64,000 nt of DNA from Gemmatimonadetes bacterium T265 (GCA_019973575.1 BPUI01000001.1:310001-374000); one strand, 5' to 3'; positions 28,178-37,185 are shown, counted from the stretch's first letter. Program-made: numbers and translations. Notes: a model not told the origin generated them from the sequence alone.

Positions 28178-30313
28178 TCACGCCACCGGCGTCGACCCGA
28201 CGGCTGCCGTCGGCGACGGGTCCGGCACGTGGTGCCCGTGCACGTCCATGTCTACGCCCATCGCGGGCGGCCGGTACCGCGGCGTGCGCGGCGCCACGCG
28301 CAGCACGTGCGCCGGCTCGTAGTGCGGGTCGAGCCGCACGAAGTTCCGCGCGCCGCGCCACGTGTACCGCGCGCCGGTGAGCAGGTCCTCGACCTCGTAC
28401 GGCTCGTCGGGTCCGATGTTCATGGCCCCGATCGGCACGTCCACCCACGCGAAGCGGGTCACGTGCGGGTCGAGGTTCACCGCGACGAGGATGTCCGCGT
28501 CCACGCCCTCGCGCCCCGCCTTGCGCAAGAAGAGCATCCGGTCGTCGCTGATCGGGTGGAACGTGAGGTTGTCCTGCCGCTGCAGCGCGGGCTCGGCGCG
28601 GCGGATGCCGTTCAGCCGCAGGATGTCGAAGTCGAGGTTGCCCGGCCGCGCGTAGTCGCGCACGCGGATCTGGTACTTCTCGCTGTCGAGGTACTCCTCG
28701 CTCCCCGGCCGCACGGGGACGTTCTCGCACAGCTCGAAGCCGCTGTACATCCCCCACACGGGGCTCAACGTCCCCGCCAACACCAGCCGCTGCCGGAACA
28801 TCGGCCGCCCGCCCTCGACGAGCGACTCGTGCAGGATGTCGGGCGTGTTCGGGAAGAGGTTCCCGCGGTGGTACTCCGTCACCTCGGGCGCGAGGAACTC
28901 CGCGAGCCACTGCTCGATCTGCCACTTCTCGGTCTTCCAGGTGAAGTAGCCGTACGACTGCGAGAAGCCGATCTTCGCCAGGTGGAGCAGCTTGTTAGGC
29001 CGGGTGAACGCCTCGCTCAGGAACACGGCGTCCGGATAAGTGCGCCGCACCTCGCCGATCACCCACTCCCAGAAGGCGAACGGCTTGGTGTGCGGGTTGT
29101 CGACGCGGAACGTGCGCACGCCGTGCTCGGCCCAGAAGAGGAGCGCGTCGCGGCAGGCGTTCCACAGCCCCTCGCGGTCCGACGTCCAGAAGTCGAGCGG
29201 GTAGATGTCCTGGTACTTCTTCGGCGGGTTCTCCGCGTAGGCGATCGTGCCGTCGGCCCGCGCGCGGAACCACTCCGGGTGCTCCTTCACCCACGGGTGG
29301 TCGGGCGAGCACTGCAGCGCGTAGTCGAGCGCCACCTCAAGCCCCAGCTCCGCGGCGCGCGCGACGAAGTGGTCGAAGTCCTCGATCGTGCCTAACTGCG
29401 GGTGCACGGCGGTGTGGCCGCCCGCCTCCCCGCCGATCGCCCACGGGCTGCCGACGTCGTCGGGCCCGGCGTCGAGCGTGTTGTTCCTGCCCTTGCGGAA
29501 CGTGACCCCGATCGGGTGGATCGGCGGCAGGTAGACGACGTCGAAGCCGAGCGCGGCGATGCGCGGGAGCATCTCCTCGGCCTGGCGGAAGGTGCCGTGG
29601 ACCGCGGGATCGTTGGTCGCCGAGCGGGGGAAGAACTCGTACCACGCGGCGAAGCCGGCGCGCTCGCGCTCGACGAGCAGCGGCAACTCGCGCGCGTAGG
29701 CGGTGAGGTCCGCGGGCGGCGCGTATTCGGCCATCGCCGCGCGCAGCTCGGGCGCGAGGGCGGCGGCCACGCGTGCCTGCATGTCGGCGGAGGCGTCGCC
29801 GAGCGTGCGGGCGCCGGCTTCGAGCGAGCGGCGGCCCGCGCCGAAGCGGGTGCGGCGGGCGGCCGCGTCGATCATCCGGCTCCCCTCGGTCAGCTCGAGC
29901 CCGACGTCCTGCCCCGCGTCGTACTTCTTCTGCAGCCCCGAGCGCCAGGTCTCGAACGTGTCGGTCCACGCCTCGACGGTGAAGCACCACGTGCCGATCG
30001 CGTCGACGGTGAACGCGCCGGCCCAGCGGTCCGTCGCGTCGTCGTAGCGCATCGGCGCCGTGCGCCACTCGGTGCCGTCGTGCGGGCCGCGGTAGCGGAC
30101 GCGGGCGCGCAGCTTGTCGTGCCCGTCCTTGAACGCATTCGCGGAGACGACGACCGTGTCGCCGACGAGGCGCTTGGCCGCGAAGCGCCCGCCGTCGACG
30201 GCGGGGGTCACGGCATCGACGACGATTGGCGGGAAGGTCGACGCGCCGGGCGCGGGACGGCCGCGGGTGCGAGGGGCGCTCGACGGCGGCGCGCTGGCAG
30301 GGGACTCTGACAT
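28178..30313 (-). CDS. glgE: Alpha-1,4-glucan:maltose-1-phosphate maltosyltransferase (GH13_3)
   Basis: It extends alpha-1,4-glucan by maltose units from maltose-1-phosphate, the key step of the GlgE pathway. It has 711 residues. The N-terminal domain has VVVSANAFKDGHDKLRARVRYR. The barrel has the GlgE-specific PPIHPIGVTFRKGRNNT, the nucleophile region VRTFRVDNPHTKPFAFWEW (Asp), VFLSEAFTRPNKL (Glu) and GNLFPNTPDILHESL. Start ATG 30313. It is the first gene of the minus-strand unit; a 193-base gap with palindromic repeat A separates it from treS. Confidence 0.94.
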   Translation of the reverse strand: MSESPASAPPSSAPRTRGRPAPGASTFPPIVVDAVTPAVDGGRFAAKRLVGDTVVVSANAFKDGHDKLRARVRYRGPHDGTEWRTAPMRYDDATDRWAGAFTVDAIGTWCFTVEAWTDTFETWRSGLQKKYDAGQDVGLELTEGSRMIDAAARRTRFGAGRRSLEAGARTLGDASADMQARVAAALAPELRAAMAEYAPPADLTAYARELPLLVERERAGFAAWYEFFPRSATNDPAVHGTFRQAEEMLPRIAALGFDVVYLPPIHPIGVTFRKGRNNTLDAGPDDVGSPWAIGGEAGGHTAVHPQLGTIEDFDHFVARAAELGLEVALDYALQCSPDHPWVKEHPEWFRARADGTIAYAENPPKKYQDIYPLDFWTSDREGLWNACRDALLFWAEHGVRTFRVDNPHTKPFAFWEWVIGEVRRTYPDAVFLSEAFTRPNKLLHLAKIGFSQSYGYFTWKTEKWQIEQWLAEFLAPEVTEYHRGNLFPNTPDILHESLVEGGRPMFRQRLVLAGTLSPVWGMYSGFELCENVPVRPGSEEYLDSEKYQIRVRDYARPGNLDFDILRLNGIRRAEPALQRQDNLTFHPISDDRMLFLRKAGREGVDADILVAVNLDPHVTRFAWVDVPIGAMNIGPDEPYEVEDLLTGARYTWRGARNFVRLDPHYEPAHVLRVAPRTPRYRPPAMGVDMDVHGHHVPDPSPTAAVGSTPVA

Positions 30314-30369
30314 GGCGGGGGAAAGTAGCGCGTTCGGGTACGCCCTTCCCCCCTCCCTTCAAGTCGCGC

Positions 30370-30398
30370 GCCGAGCCCGCCTGAACGGCGGGCTCGGC
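30370..30398 (-). terminator. Strong GC hairpin downstream of the OmpA-like gene
   Basis: A perfect 12-bp inverted repeat (GCCGAGCCCGCC, loop TGAAC, GGCGGGCTCGGC) lies about 30 bases after the stop of the OmpA-like gene and before glgE. There is no U-tract, so factor-independent termination is not certain, but its position fits a transcript end. Confidence 0.5.
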
Positions 30399-30428
30399 GG
30401 CGACACGAGCGAACGACAGATGACAGGC

Positions 30429-31055
30429 TTACTGCGCCATCGCCGTCACGGTCGACGCGCCCGACGTTTCGACGACGAAGGTGACGCGGCGGTTGAGCTC
30501 CGCGCCCGGCGCGTCGCCGGCGGCGCCCGGCGTGACCTGGCGCGCCTTGCCGTAGCCGACGGTCTTGAGCTGCGCCTGCTGCAGCCCGTGGCCGACGAGG
30601 TAGTCGCGCACCGCGTCGGCGCGTCGCTGCGAGAGGCCGAGGTTGTAGCGCGTCGAGCCTGCGTTGTCGGCGAAGCCCTCGATCGTGACCGCCGACCCGC
30701 CGTAGTACTTCTGCACGACCGACGAGAAGCGCGCGAGCGCGGCCTCGTCCTCGCTGCGAACGGCGGCGTTGTCGTAGGCGAAGTGCACCGGGAGGGCGAA
30801 CTTCACGGAGCCTTCCATCGCGGTGATGCGGGCGCCGAACTCGGTGCGGAGGGTCTGCAGCTCGCCGCGCAGCCCCTGCACGTCGGTGCGCACGGCGGCG
30901 ATGTCGCGCGCGTTCGCGCTGTCGCCGTTCGCGCGCGCCAGACGTTCGGCGCTCACGGCCCCCTCGACCTGACGGTTGACGTAGCCCTTCGTCGCGCAGG
31001 CGCTGGTGGTGGCCGCGCCGAACACGACCGCGGCGGCGAGCAGGGAACGATGCAT
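30429..31055 (-). CDS. OmpA/Pal-family peptidoglycan-binding lipoprotein
   Basis: A 208-residue outer-membrane protein. The signal peptide MHRSLLAAAVVFGAATTSACAT ends in a lipobox (SAC), so the Cys near residue 20 is likely lipidated. Residues about 45-80 form a short coiled coil. The C-terminal OmpA domain has VHFAYDNAAVRSEDEAALARF, VTIEGFADNAGSTRYNLGLSQRRADAVRDYL and NRRVTFVVE, including the Asp and Arg that bind diaminopimelate. It probably anchors the outer membrane to the wall. Monocistronic, with a hairpin at each side. Confidence 0.9.
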   Translation of the reverse strand: MHRSLLAAAVVFGAATTSACATKGYVNRQVEGAVSAERLARANGDSANARDIAAVRTDVQGLRGELQTLRTEFGARITAMEGSVKFALPVHFAYDNAAVRSEDEAALARFSSVVQKYYGGSAVTIEGFADNAGSTRYNLGLSQRRADAVRDYLVGHGLQQAQLKTVGYGKARQVTPGAAGDAPGAELNRRVTFVVETSGASTVTAMAQ

Positions 31056-31370
31056 CGAGTGTCCTCGGTGAGGCGGGTCGGGCGGGCGCGGCCTCGGTGC
31101 CGCGTGCGCCGTACCAGCACTACGCGAACGTACGGCCAGGACCGACCCGGCCGTGTGATGGACGTCACGTGCGGCAGTCGGCGCGACGAAATCCGCCGCG
31201 CGCGACCGCCGCGCGTCACGAAAGCGCGGCGGGAACGCTGCAGCGCCTAACGTTTACGCGGTCGCGCGTAGCACGCCGGCTACGCCGCGCGTCGTCCGCG
31301 CTACACGCACGCGCGCGACGCGCGCGTGGCGTGTACCTGCGACGCGTATGGGCGACGCGCGGCGGGCCGG
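31056..31370. other. 315-base gene-free stretch with hairpins
   Basis: This gap lies between rnhB and the OmpA-like gene, both on the minus strand. It holds one GCCTAAC motif (31246), alternating CG-rich repeats and the hairpin at 31302-31335. The promoter of the OmpA-like gene must lie in its left half, but I see no convincing -35/-10 pair. Confidence 0.6.
31302..31335 (-). terminator. Hairpin downstream of rnhB, candidate end of the ffh-rnhB operon
   Basis: Inverted repeat TACACGCACGCGCGC / GCGCGCGTGGCGTGTA with a three-base loop and one bulge, 36 bases after the rnhB stop. There is no U-run. Confidence 0.45.
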
Positions 31371-32036
31371 CTACGGCGCCGGCCGCGCCGCGAGGAAGCT
31401 CCGCCGGTGGTGCGCCGTCGGGCCGAACGCCGCCACGGCGGCGCGGTGCGCGGGCGTCGGGTAGCCCGCGTTGCGCTCCCACGCGTACGCGCCGTGTCGG
31501 GCGGCGAGCGCGCGCATCAGCCGGTCGCGCGTGACCTTCGCGACGACCGACGCGCACGCGACCGCGTAGCACCGCGCGTCGCCGCCGACGACCGCGGTGT
31601 GCGGCGTGCCTAACGTGCGCAGGGGTTTGCCGTCGACGAGCACGTGGTCGGGCGCGCGCCCGAGCCGGCGCGCGAGGCCGGCGAGCGCGCGGCGCATCGC
31701 GAGCACGGTGGCGTGGTAGACGTTGAGCGCGTCGACCTCGCGTGCGGAGGCCGCGCCGAGGGCGTACGCGACCGCCGCCGCGCGCACCGCGGCCGCCGCG
31801 CCGGCGCGCGCCTCGGGCGCGAGCTTCTTCGAGTCGTCCACGCCCGGCACCTCGGGCGCGTCGGGCGGCATGACGAGGGCGCAGACGACGACGGGGCCCG
31901 CCAGGGGGCCCCGTCCGACCTCATCGACCGCCGCCAGGAGCGGCCCGTAGGTCCGCTGCAGCGTGCGCTCGAGTTCGCTCCAGCGCAGCCCGCCCGGCGT
32001 CCGCGCGGGACCGTGCCGGGCGGCGCGTGCCGCCAT
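31371..32036 (-). CDS. rnhB: Ribonuclease HII
   Basis: It cleaves the RNA strand of RNA:DNA hybrids, mainly at single ribonucleotides in DNA. It has 221 residues. AAVDEVGRGPLAGPVV carries the first carboxylates (Asp38, Glu39). VDDSKKL and YHATVLAMRRAL follow, VLVDGK supplies a third Asp, and ASVVAKVTRDRLM the fourth region. ATG 32036 overlaps the rplS stop by one base (TGATG), placing it last in the ffh-rpsP-rimM-trmD-rplS-rnhB series. Confidence 0.93.
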   Translation of the reverse strand: MAARAARHGPARTPGGLRWSELERTLQRTYGPLLAAVDEVGRGPLAGPVVVCALVMPPDAPEVPGVDDSKKLAPEARAGAAAAVRAAAVAYALGAASAREVDALNVYHATVLAMRRALAGLARRLGRAPDHVLVDGKPLRTLGTPHTAVVGGDARCYAVACASVVAKVTRDRLMRALAARHGAYAWERNAGYPTPAHRAAVAAFGPTAHHRRSFLAARPAP

Positions 32037-32452
32037 CAGGACTGCGACGTCTGCGGCTCCGTGGGCTGGGCCGCGGCGGCACTGGCGACCGAACCGGCGC
32101 GCTGTCCCTTGACGACCTTGCGCTCGCGGATGCGCGCGGCCTTGCCGGTCACGTTCCGCAGGTAGTAGAGCTTGGCGCGGCGCACGAGCCCGCGGCGGAC
32201 GACGGTGACGTCGCCGAGCATCGGGCTGTGCACGGGGAAGATGCGCTCGACGCCGACGCCGTTCGAGATCTTGCGGACGGTGAACGTCGCGCTCACCCCG
32301 CTCCCACGCCGCGCGATGCACACGCCTTCGAAGGCCTGCAGGCGCTCCTTTTCGCCCTCCTTGACGCGGACATTCACGCGCACGGTGTCGCCGGCGCGGA
32401 ACGGGGGGACGTTACGAAGCCATTCCTTCTGGGTCTCGATGAACGGGTGCAT
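32036..32452 (-). CDS. rplS: 50S ribosomal protein L19
   Basis: It is at the 30S-50S interface of the ribosome. It has 138 residues. [52 protein letters not shown] is a typical L19 start, and [10 protein letters not shown] and [11 protein letters not shown] are conserved. I chose ATG 32452; a frame to 32494 adds only basic residues. A short Ala/Gln/Ser-rich tail extends past the usual end. Confidence 0.96.
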   Translation of the reverse strand: MHPFIETQKEWLRNVPPFRAGDTVRVNVRVKEGEKERLQAFEGVCIARRGSGVSATFTVRKISNGVGVERIFPVHSPMLGDVTVVRRGLVRRAKLYYLRNVTGKAARIRERKVVKGQRAGSVASAAAAQPTEPQTSQS

Positions 32453-32615
32453 AGACGATCTCCGGGCTCGGGGCCGCGACGTGAAGCCAGACAACGGCCG
32501 CGCCCGCGCGGGGGTGCGGTGTTTGGGGAACCCGCAACGTAATCGCTTGCGGCGTCAGGGTCTAGCCACGGTCCGTCGCCGGCCGTGCACGCGCGTCGCG
32601 CGTCGTCGAGCGCCG

Positions 32616-33338
32616 TCAGCGCCGCCGCTTCCGGGTTACCGGCTCGGGCACGGGCTCGGGCGCCCCGTCGCGCCGCGCCGTGAGCCGGCGCCCCTCCCAC
32701 TCCCGCCACTCGGCGATCTTCGCGTGGTCGCCCGAGAGCAACACCGGCGGCACCGCGTGCCCCGCGTACTCCGGCGGCCGCGTGTAGCTCGGCGCCGACA
32801 ACCCCCGGCCGTAGAACGAGTCGCCGTAGGCCGAGTCGTGGTCGGACATTGCCCCCGGGAGCAGCCGCACGACCGCGTCGATCACCGCGAGCGCGGCGGG
32901 CTCCCCGCCGCTCAAGACGAAGTCGCCGAGCGAGAGCTCCTCCGTGGCGAGGTGGTCGGCGACCCGCTGGTCGACGTCCTTGTAGTGACCGCAGAGGAGG
33001 GTCAGCTCCTCGCCCGCCGCGTAGCGCAGCGCGTCCTCCTGGGCGAACCGCCTTCCGCGCGGCGAGAGGAGGACGATCGGCGCGCGGGCGCCGAGGTGCG
33101 CGACGGCCTCGAAGAACGGGCCGGGGCGCATGACCATCCCCGGGCCGCCGCCGTACGCGTAGTCGTCGACCGAGCGGTGGCGGTCGTGCGTGAAGTCGCG
33201 CAGGTCGACGAGGCGGTACTCGACGCTCCCGGCCGCCCGCGCGCGGGCCGGGATGCTCATGCCTAACGGCGTCTCGAAGAACTGCGGGAAGATCGTGACG
33301 ACGTTCACCCGCAGCGGCGCGCGCGCGTCCGGTGTCAT
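32616..33338 (-). CDS. trmD: tRNA (guanine-N1)-methyltransferase
   Basis: It methylates G37 of tRNAs that read CUN, CCN and CGG, preventing frameshifting. It has 240 residues. VNVVTIFPQFFETPLGMS and DLRDFTHDRHRSVDDYAYGGGPGMVMRPGPFF are family hallmarks. The SPOUT knot that binds S-adenosylmethionine shows ELTLLCGHYKDVDQRV and LGDFVLSGGEPAAL. Start ATG 33338. It is separated from rplS by 163 bases and from rimM by a gap containing palindromic repeat B. Confidence 0.95.
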   Translation of the reverse strand: MTPDARAPLRVNVVTIFPQFFETPLGMSIPARARAAGSVEYRLVDLRDFTHDRHRSVDDYAYGGGPGMVMRPGPFFEAVAHLGARAPIVLLSPRGRRFAQEDALRYAAGEELTLLCGHYKDVDQRVADHLATEELSLGDFVLSGGEPAALAVIDAVVRLLPGAMSDHDSAYGDSFYGRGLSAPSYTRPPEYAGHAVPPVLLSGDHAKIAEWREWEGRRLTARRDGAPEPVPEPVTRKRRR

Positions 33339-33358
33339 TCCGGCGTCATCCAGAACGC

Positions 33359-33486
33359 GTCATCCTGAGCGCAGCGAAGGATCTTGCGTGCGGCCCGGGG
33401 AGTCGTGAGCCGTCGGGCCGACGCCGGCGCGGCCGGCACGCCCCCCCCGGCGAGGACGCAAGATCCTTCGCTGCGCTCAGGATGAC
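33359..33486. repeat. Palindromic intergenic repeat, copy B (rimM-trmD gap)
   Basis: Two perfect 31-base inverted arms (33359-33389 and 33456-33486), starting GTCATCCTGAGCGCAGCG, enclose 66 bases. It is the best-preserved copy of the element and sits inside an otherwise tight ribosomal operon, where it would fold in the mRNA between rimM and trmD. Confidence 0.92.
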
Positions 33487-33524
33487 GTGCGACGGCGTCA
33501 CGCTCGCCCCCGCACCCGCCCCGC

Positions 33525-34109
33525 TCACTCGAACAGCCCCTCCGGTGGGTCGACCGTGATCGTGCGCGCGGGGACGTCGACCTCGAGCACCATCTCGGGG
33601 CGGTAGGGGAGGTACGCGGTGCGCGGCTTCTCGCCCGCGGGCGTGCCCACGAGGCGCACGTCAAGCGCGAGTCCCTGCGGCAGCTCCATCAGGTCGACGA
33701 CCTCGCCCACCGGCGTGCCGTCGCGGTGCACGACGCGCATGCCGACCAGCTCGTGCAGGTACACTTCGTCCTCGGCCGGCGGCGCCAGCTCGGCGTAGGG
33801 CACGAGGAGCGCGCGGTCGCGCCACGGCTCGGCGGCGGTGCGGTCGGCGATCTCGTCGAAGCTGACGATCAGCCCTTCCTTGAAAGGCGACGCGCGGCGG
33901 ACCGTGAGGGCGAGCGGCGGCCCGCCCGGGCGACGGTCGGCCGTGAGCACGCGCCCGTCGGGCGTCCCGCCGAACACGCGACGGCCGGACGCGAAGACCG
34001 CGTCCGGCGCGTCGGTGAACGTCTCGACCGCGAGCTCGCCGCGGATGCCGTGCGCGCGGCGCACGATCCCGACGAGCGCGAGGTCGTCCCGCGGCGCCGC
34101 CGCGCTCAC
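33525..34109 (-). CDS. rimM: 16S rRNA processing/maturation protein RimM
   Basis: It binds S19 and the 30S head during assembly. It has 194 residues. [29 protein letters not shown] is the N-terminal beta-barrel hallmark, and [24 protein letters not shown] with [13 protein letters not shown] forms the PRC-barrel. The GTG start overlaps the rpsP stop by four bases (GTGA). Confidence 0.93.
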   Translation of the reverse strand: MSAAAPRDDLALVGIVRRAHGIRGELAVETFTDAPDAVFASGRRVFGGTPDGRVLTADRRPGGPPLALTVRRASPFKEGLIVSFDEIADRTAAEPWRDRALLVPYAELAPPAEDEVYLHELVGMRVVHRDGTPVGEVVDLMELPQGLALDVRLVGTPAGEKPRTAYLPYRPEMVLEVDVPARTITVDPPEGLFE

Positions 34110-34504
34110 GCCTCCACGGAGAGCGACGGGTCCGCGGTCGGCGAATCCGCCGCCGGAGCGGCCGGCGCCTCGGGCGCGGGCGTCGGCGCGGCGGCCGCGA
34201 TTTCCGGGAGCGCGACGGCGCTCGCGGCGCGACCGCGGGCGAGACGCGCCTCGTGCCGCGCCTTGAGCACGCCGGCGCGGCGGAGGATCGAGCGCACCGT
34301 ATCGGACGGCTGCGCGCCGACCGAGAGCCAGTAGTCGGCCCGGGCGGCGTCGAGGTTGATCTTCTGCTCGTCGCTCGAGCGCGGCGCGTACTGGCCGATG
34401 ATCTCGATGAACTTGCCGTCGCGCGGGCTCTTGCTGTCGGCGACGACGATGCGGTAGGCGGGGGCCTTCTTGCGGCCGACGCGGCGGAGGCGGATGCGGA
34501 CCAT
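34106..34504 (-). CDS. rpsP: 30S ribosomal protein S16
   Basis: It has 132 residues. [42 protein letters not shown] is a textbook S16 start, and [23 protein letters not shown] follows. The last ~45 residues are an Ala/Pro-rich extension not present in E. coli S16. Start ATG 34504. It follows ffh by 107 bases, a gap that holds two CCTAAC motifs. Confidence 0.96.
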   Translation of the reverse strand: MVRIRLRRVGRKKAPAYRIVVADSKSPRDGKFIEIIGQYAPRSSDEQKINLDAARADYWLSVGAQPSDTVRSILRRAGVLKARHEARLARGRAASAVALPEIAAAAPTPAPEAPAAPAADSPTADPSLSVEA

Positions 34505-34611
34505 GGGTTGTCTGGGTTGGTGCGGGTCGAGCGACGCGCGGGTTCCTCGCGGCGCCGGCGGTTCCGGCGCGCACCCGGCGGGTGCCTAACGGGTCGGCCT
34601 AGGGAGTTGCC

Positions 34612-35973
34612 CTAACGCCGCCCGTGCGGCAGGCGGGGCGGCAGGCCGCCCCCGCCGGGGAACTTGGGCGGGCGCCCGCCCGGCCCCCCGGTCATCTGCT
34701 TCATCATCTTCTGCATGCCGCGGAACTGCTCGAGCAGGGCGTTGACCTCCTGCACCGGCCGCCCCGAGCCCTTCGCGACGCGCAGCCGCCGCGAGCCGTT
34801 GATGAGGTCCGGCTTCTTGCGCTCCTTCGGCGTCATCGAGAGGATGATCGCCTCGACGTGCTTCATGCGCTTCGGGTCGATCTTGATCTGCTTGAGCATG
34901 GCCGAGTTCACCCCCGGCAGCAGCTTGAGCAGGTTCTCGAGCGGCCCGAGCTTCTGCATCTGCTTCATGGCGGTGAGGAAGTCCTCGAGGTCCATGCCCT
35001 CCTTGCGGACCTTCTTCTCCATCCGCCGCGCCTCGTCCTCGTCGAAGGCCGCCTGCGCCTTCTCGACGAGCGTGAGGACGTCGCCCTGCTGGAGGATCCG
35101 CCCGGCCATGCGGTCGGGGTGGAAGTCCTCCAGCGCGTCGAGCTTCTCGCCGACGCCGACGAACTTGATCGGCTTTTTGATGACGCCGTAGATCGAGAGC
35201 GCCGCGCCGCCGCGCGCGTCGCCGTCCATCTTGGTCAGGATCACGCCGGTGACGCCTAACGCCTCGTCGAAGCCCTGGGCGATGCGCACCGCCTCCTGCC
35301 CCGTCATGCCGTCGGCGACGAAGAGGATCTCGGTCGGCTGCACGGCCGCCTTGACGCGCTTGAGCTCGTCCATCAGCTCGGCGTCGATCTGCAGCCGGCC
35401 CGCGGTGTCGACGATCACGACGCGGTCGCGGTCGCGCTTGGCGCGCTCGATCCCCTCGCGCGCGATGCGCACGACGTCCTTCGTGTCGCGGTTGGCGTAG
35501 ACGGGGACGCCGACCTGCTGGCCGACGGTCTCGAGCTGGTCGATCGCCGCCGGCCGGTAGACGTCGCCGGCGACGAGGCTCGTCTGGCGCCCCTCCATCT
35601 TCAGCTTGCGCGCGAGCTTGCCCGCCGTGGTCGTCTTCCCCGAGCCCTGCAGCCCGACCATCATCACGACCGTGGGCGGGATGGTGCTCAGCTTCAACCC
35701 CTCGCGCTGCTCGCCTAACATCTTGCGCAGCTCGTCGTAGACGATCTTGACGATCTGTTGGGCGGGGTTGACGCCCTTGAGCTGCATGACGCCGATCGCT
35801 TCCTTCTCGACGCGCTCGAGGAACTCGCGCGTGAGTTGGAAGTTGACGTCCGCCTCGAGGAGGACGCGGCGGACTTCGCGCAGCCCCTCCTTGATGTCGG
35901 CCTCGGTGAGCGTCCCCTTGCCGCGGAGCCGGGCGAAGGTCTGCTCGAGTTTGTCGGTCAGCTCGTCGAACAT
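34612..35973 (-). CDS. ffh: Signal recognition particle GTPase Ffh
   Basis: It binds signal peptides and targets ribosomes to the membrane with FtsY. It has 453 residues. The N domain precedes the GTPase domain with VGLQGSGKTTTAGKLA (P-loop, about residue 106), VAGDVYRPAAIDQL, VDTAGRLQID and LTKMDGDARGGAAL. The methionine-rich M domain (LPGVNSAMLKQIKIDPKRMKHVEAIILSMTPKER, then FRGMQKMMKQM) binds SRP RNA and signal peptides. The tail is Gly/Pro-rich. Start ATG 35973. First gene of the operon. Confidence 0.97.
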   Translation of the reverse strand: MFDELTDKLEQTFARLRGKGTLTEADIKEGLREVRRVLLEADVNFQLTREFLERVEKEAIGVMQLKGVNPAQQIVKIVYDELRKMLGEQREGLKLSTIPPTVVMMVGLQGSGKTTTAGKLARKLKMEGRQTSLVAGDVYRPAAIDQLETVGQQVGVPVYANRDTKDVVRIAREGIERAKRDRDRVVIVDTAGRLQIDAELMDELKRVKAAVQPTEILFVADGMTGQEAVRIAQGFDEALGVTGVILTKMDGDARGGAALSIYGVIKKPIKFVGVGEKLDALEDFHPDRMAGRILQQGDVLTLVEKAQAAFDEDEARRMEKKVRKEGMDLEDFLTAMKQMQKLGPLENLLKLLPGVNSAMLKQIKIDPKRMKHVEAIILSMTPKERKKPDLINGSRRLRVAKGSGRPVQEVNALLEQFRGMQKMMKQMTGGPGGRPPKFPGGGGLPPRLPHGRR

Positions 35974-36063
35974 AAGTCGGTCTAAACTACGGAGCCGCTT
36001 ACACTTCTACAACCGGCGCCGGCCCACCGCGCGCGCCGCCGCACGGCGCAGCGGCGCAACGGG

Positions 36064-36459
36064 TCACCAGATCCGGGCGACGTCGAAGGTGTCGAGGGCG
36101 GCGTCGTTCGAGACGACGGGGAGCGTGCGAAGCACGGCCTGCGCGGCGATGAGGCGGTCCCACGGGTCGCGGTGGGCGCTGGCGTGGGCTCCGGCAAGCG
36201 CGGCGTCTGCGAGCGAGACCGCAAGGGGTGTCGCCCCGGCGTGCTCCAGCACCTCCGCCCATCCGGCGGCGACGAGTGGCGCGACGACCGGCAGCTTGCC
36301 GATCCGGTACTTGGTGCCGGCTTCGAGCACGGTCGCGGTGCTGACGAACACCAGCTGCGCCCCGCGGATCGCCGCCGCCGCGTCGGCGCTCAATCGTTCG
36401 GGCGCTTGCAGGAGCCACAGAAACGCGTGCGTGTCGAGCAGGATCGCCGGCCGAGTCAT
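36064..36459 (-). CDS. PIN-domain (VapC-like) toxin
   Basis: A 131-residue PIN-domain ribonuclease. The active-site carboxylates are seen in AILLDTHAFLWLLQ (Asp9), ATVLEAGTKYRIG (Glu) and HRDPWDRLIAAQA (two Asp), typical of type II VapC toxins that cleave tRNA or rRNA. The gene follows a Phd/YefM-like antitoxin gene with a 24-base gap, the normal antitoxin-toxin order. Start ATG 36459. Confidence 0.88.
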   Translation of the reverse strand: MTRPAILLDTHAFLWLLQAPERLSADAAAAIRGAQLVFVSTATVLEAGTKYRIGKLPVVAPLVAAGWAEVLEHAGATPLAVSLADAALAGAHASAHRDPWDRLIAAQAVLRTLPVVSNDAALDTFDVARIW

Positions 36460-36483
36460 GCAGGCTGCGTCATGCGAGCGCGG

Positions 36484-36777
36484 TCACGCGGGCTCCGGGC
36501 CGCACAGGATGAAGTCGTCGTCCCCGCCTTCCCAGAGGCGGAGTTCGTCTTCGGACATCGGCTCGGTCACGGCCGACCAGTCGGCGTCCCGCGGCGTGAG
36601 GTGCGCGAAGGCGCCGAACACGCGCGGCGGTGGCGGCGTGGGTGGCGCGTAGGGCACGATGCGGGCGACGGGCTCGCCGTGGCGGGTCAGGATGATCTCC
36701 TCCCCTGCAAGCGCCTGTTCGACCAGGGCGGAGAGGTGGGTTTTGGCGGCGAACATTCCGACGTGCGGCACGCGCAT
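36484..36777 (-). CDS. Phd/YefM-type antitoxin (VapB role)
   Basis: A 97-residue antitoxin. HVGMFAAKTHLSALVEQALAGEEIILTRHGEPVARIVPY is the Phd/YefM DNA-binding fold. The C-terminal acidic segment (MSEDELRLWEGGDDDF) would wrap the PIN-domain toxin encoded next. It is longer than most because of a Pro-rich linker (PPTPPPPRVFG). The upstream region has a tandem CTAGCTAGAGTTAGCTAG-like palindrome near 36781-36800, a probable autoregulatory operator. Confidence 0.87.
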   Translation of the reverse strand: MRVPHVGMFAAKTHLSALVEQALAGEEIILTRHGEPVARIVPYAPPTPPPPRVFGAFAHLTPRDADWSAVTEPMSEDELRLWEGGDDDFILCGPEPA

Positions 36778-36779
36778 CC

Positions 36780-36800
36780 TCTCTAGCTAGAGTTAGCTAG
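36780..36800 (-). promoter_or_regulatory. TAGCTAG palindromes upstream of the Phd/VapC pair
   Basis: The sequence CTCTAGCTAGAGTTAGCTAGA just before the antitoxin start contains two TAGCTAG half-palindromes, AT-rich against the background. Phd-type antitoxins repress through such short inverted repeats, so this is a likely operator; binding is inferred only. Confidence 0.5.
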
Positions 36801-36975
36801 AACATGCGTCGCCTTGGATGCGCCCGCAAGCGTCGCTGGTCGCATCCTCAACGCAGCAGCCGCGCGAGCGACCGCGAGCGCCGGCGGTGCGTCTGCCGCG
36901 TCACTCGTGCTGTACCCGCTCCGCCCCACGCGCTACGGTACGCACGTCGTTTTCCCCCACTGCTGAGGACGCGCA

Positions 36976-37130
36976 CGGCCGAGTTGACCTGGGACGGCAA
37001 GTACGACGCGCAGGGGCGCCGCGTGGCGCTGCCGCCCATCGCCCTGCCCTTCCAGACCGTGGAAACGGTGAACGAGAGCGCGGCCGACCCGCGCGGAACC
37101 TCGACCTGTTCGGCGGCGGGCCGCGGCCCG
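36976..37130 (+). pseudogene. Remnant of a Mod-like site-specific DNA methyltransferase N-terminus
   Basis: A plus-strand frame encodes AELTWDGKYDAQGRRVALPP followed by IALPFQTVETVNESA. I recognise this as the start of type III/Mod-like DNA methyltransferases, whose family continues with RSLDLF and then NRLIWGDKKYVL. Here RNLDLFGGG appears one base out of frame (about 37094-37120) and nothing recognisable follows. So it is a short, frameshifted leftover of a restriction-modification or methylase gene. There is no start codon with a ribosome binding site and no catalytic domain. Recognition is from memory of the family, without a search. Confidence 0.5.
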
Positions 37131-37185
37131 CACAGCGCCGCGAGCCTTCGTTACTACGAGCCCGAGCGCTTCGACGGAGCTCGGC

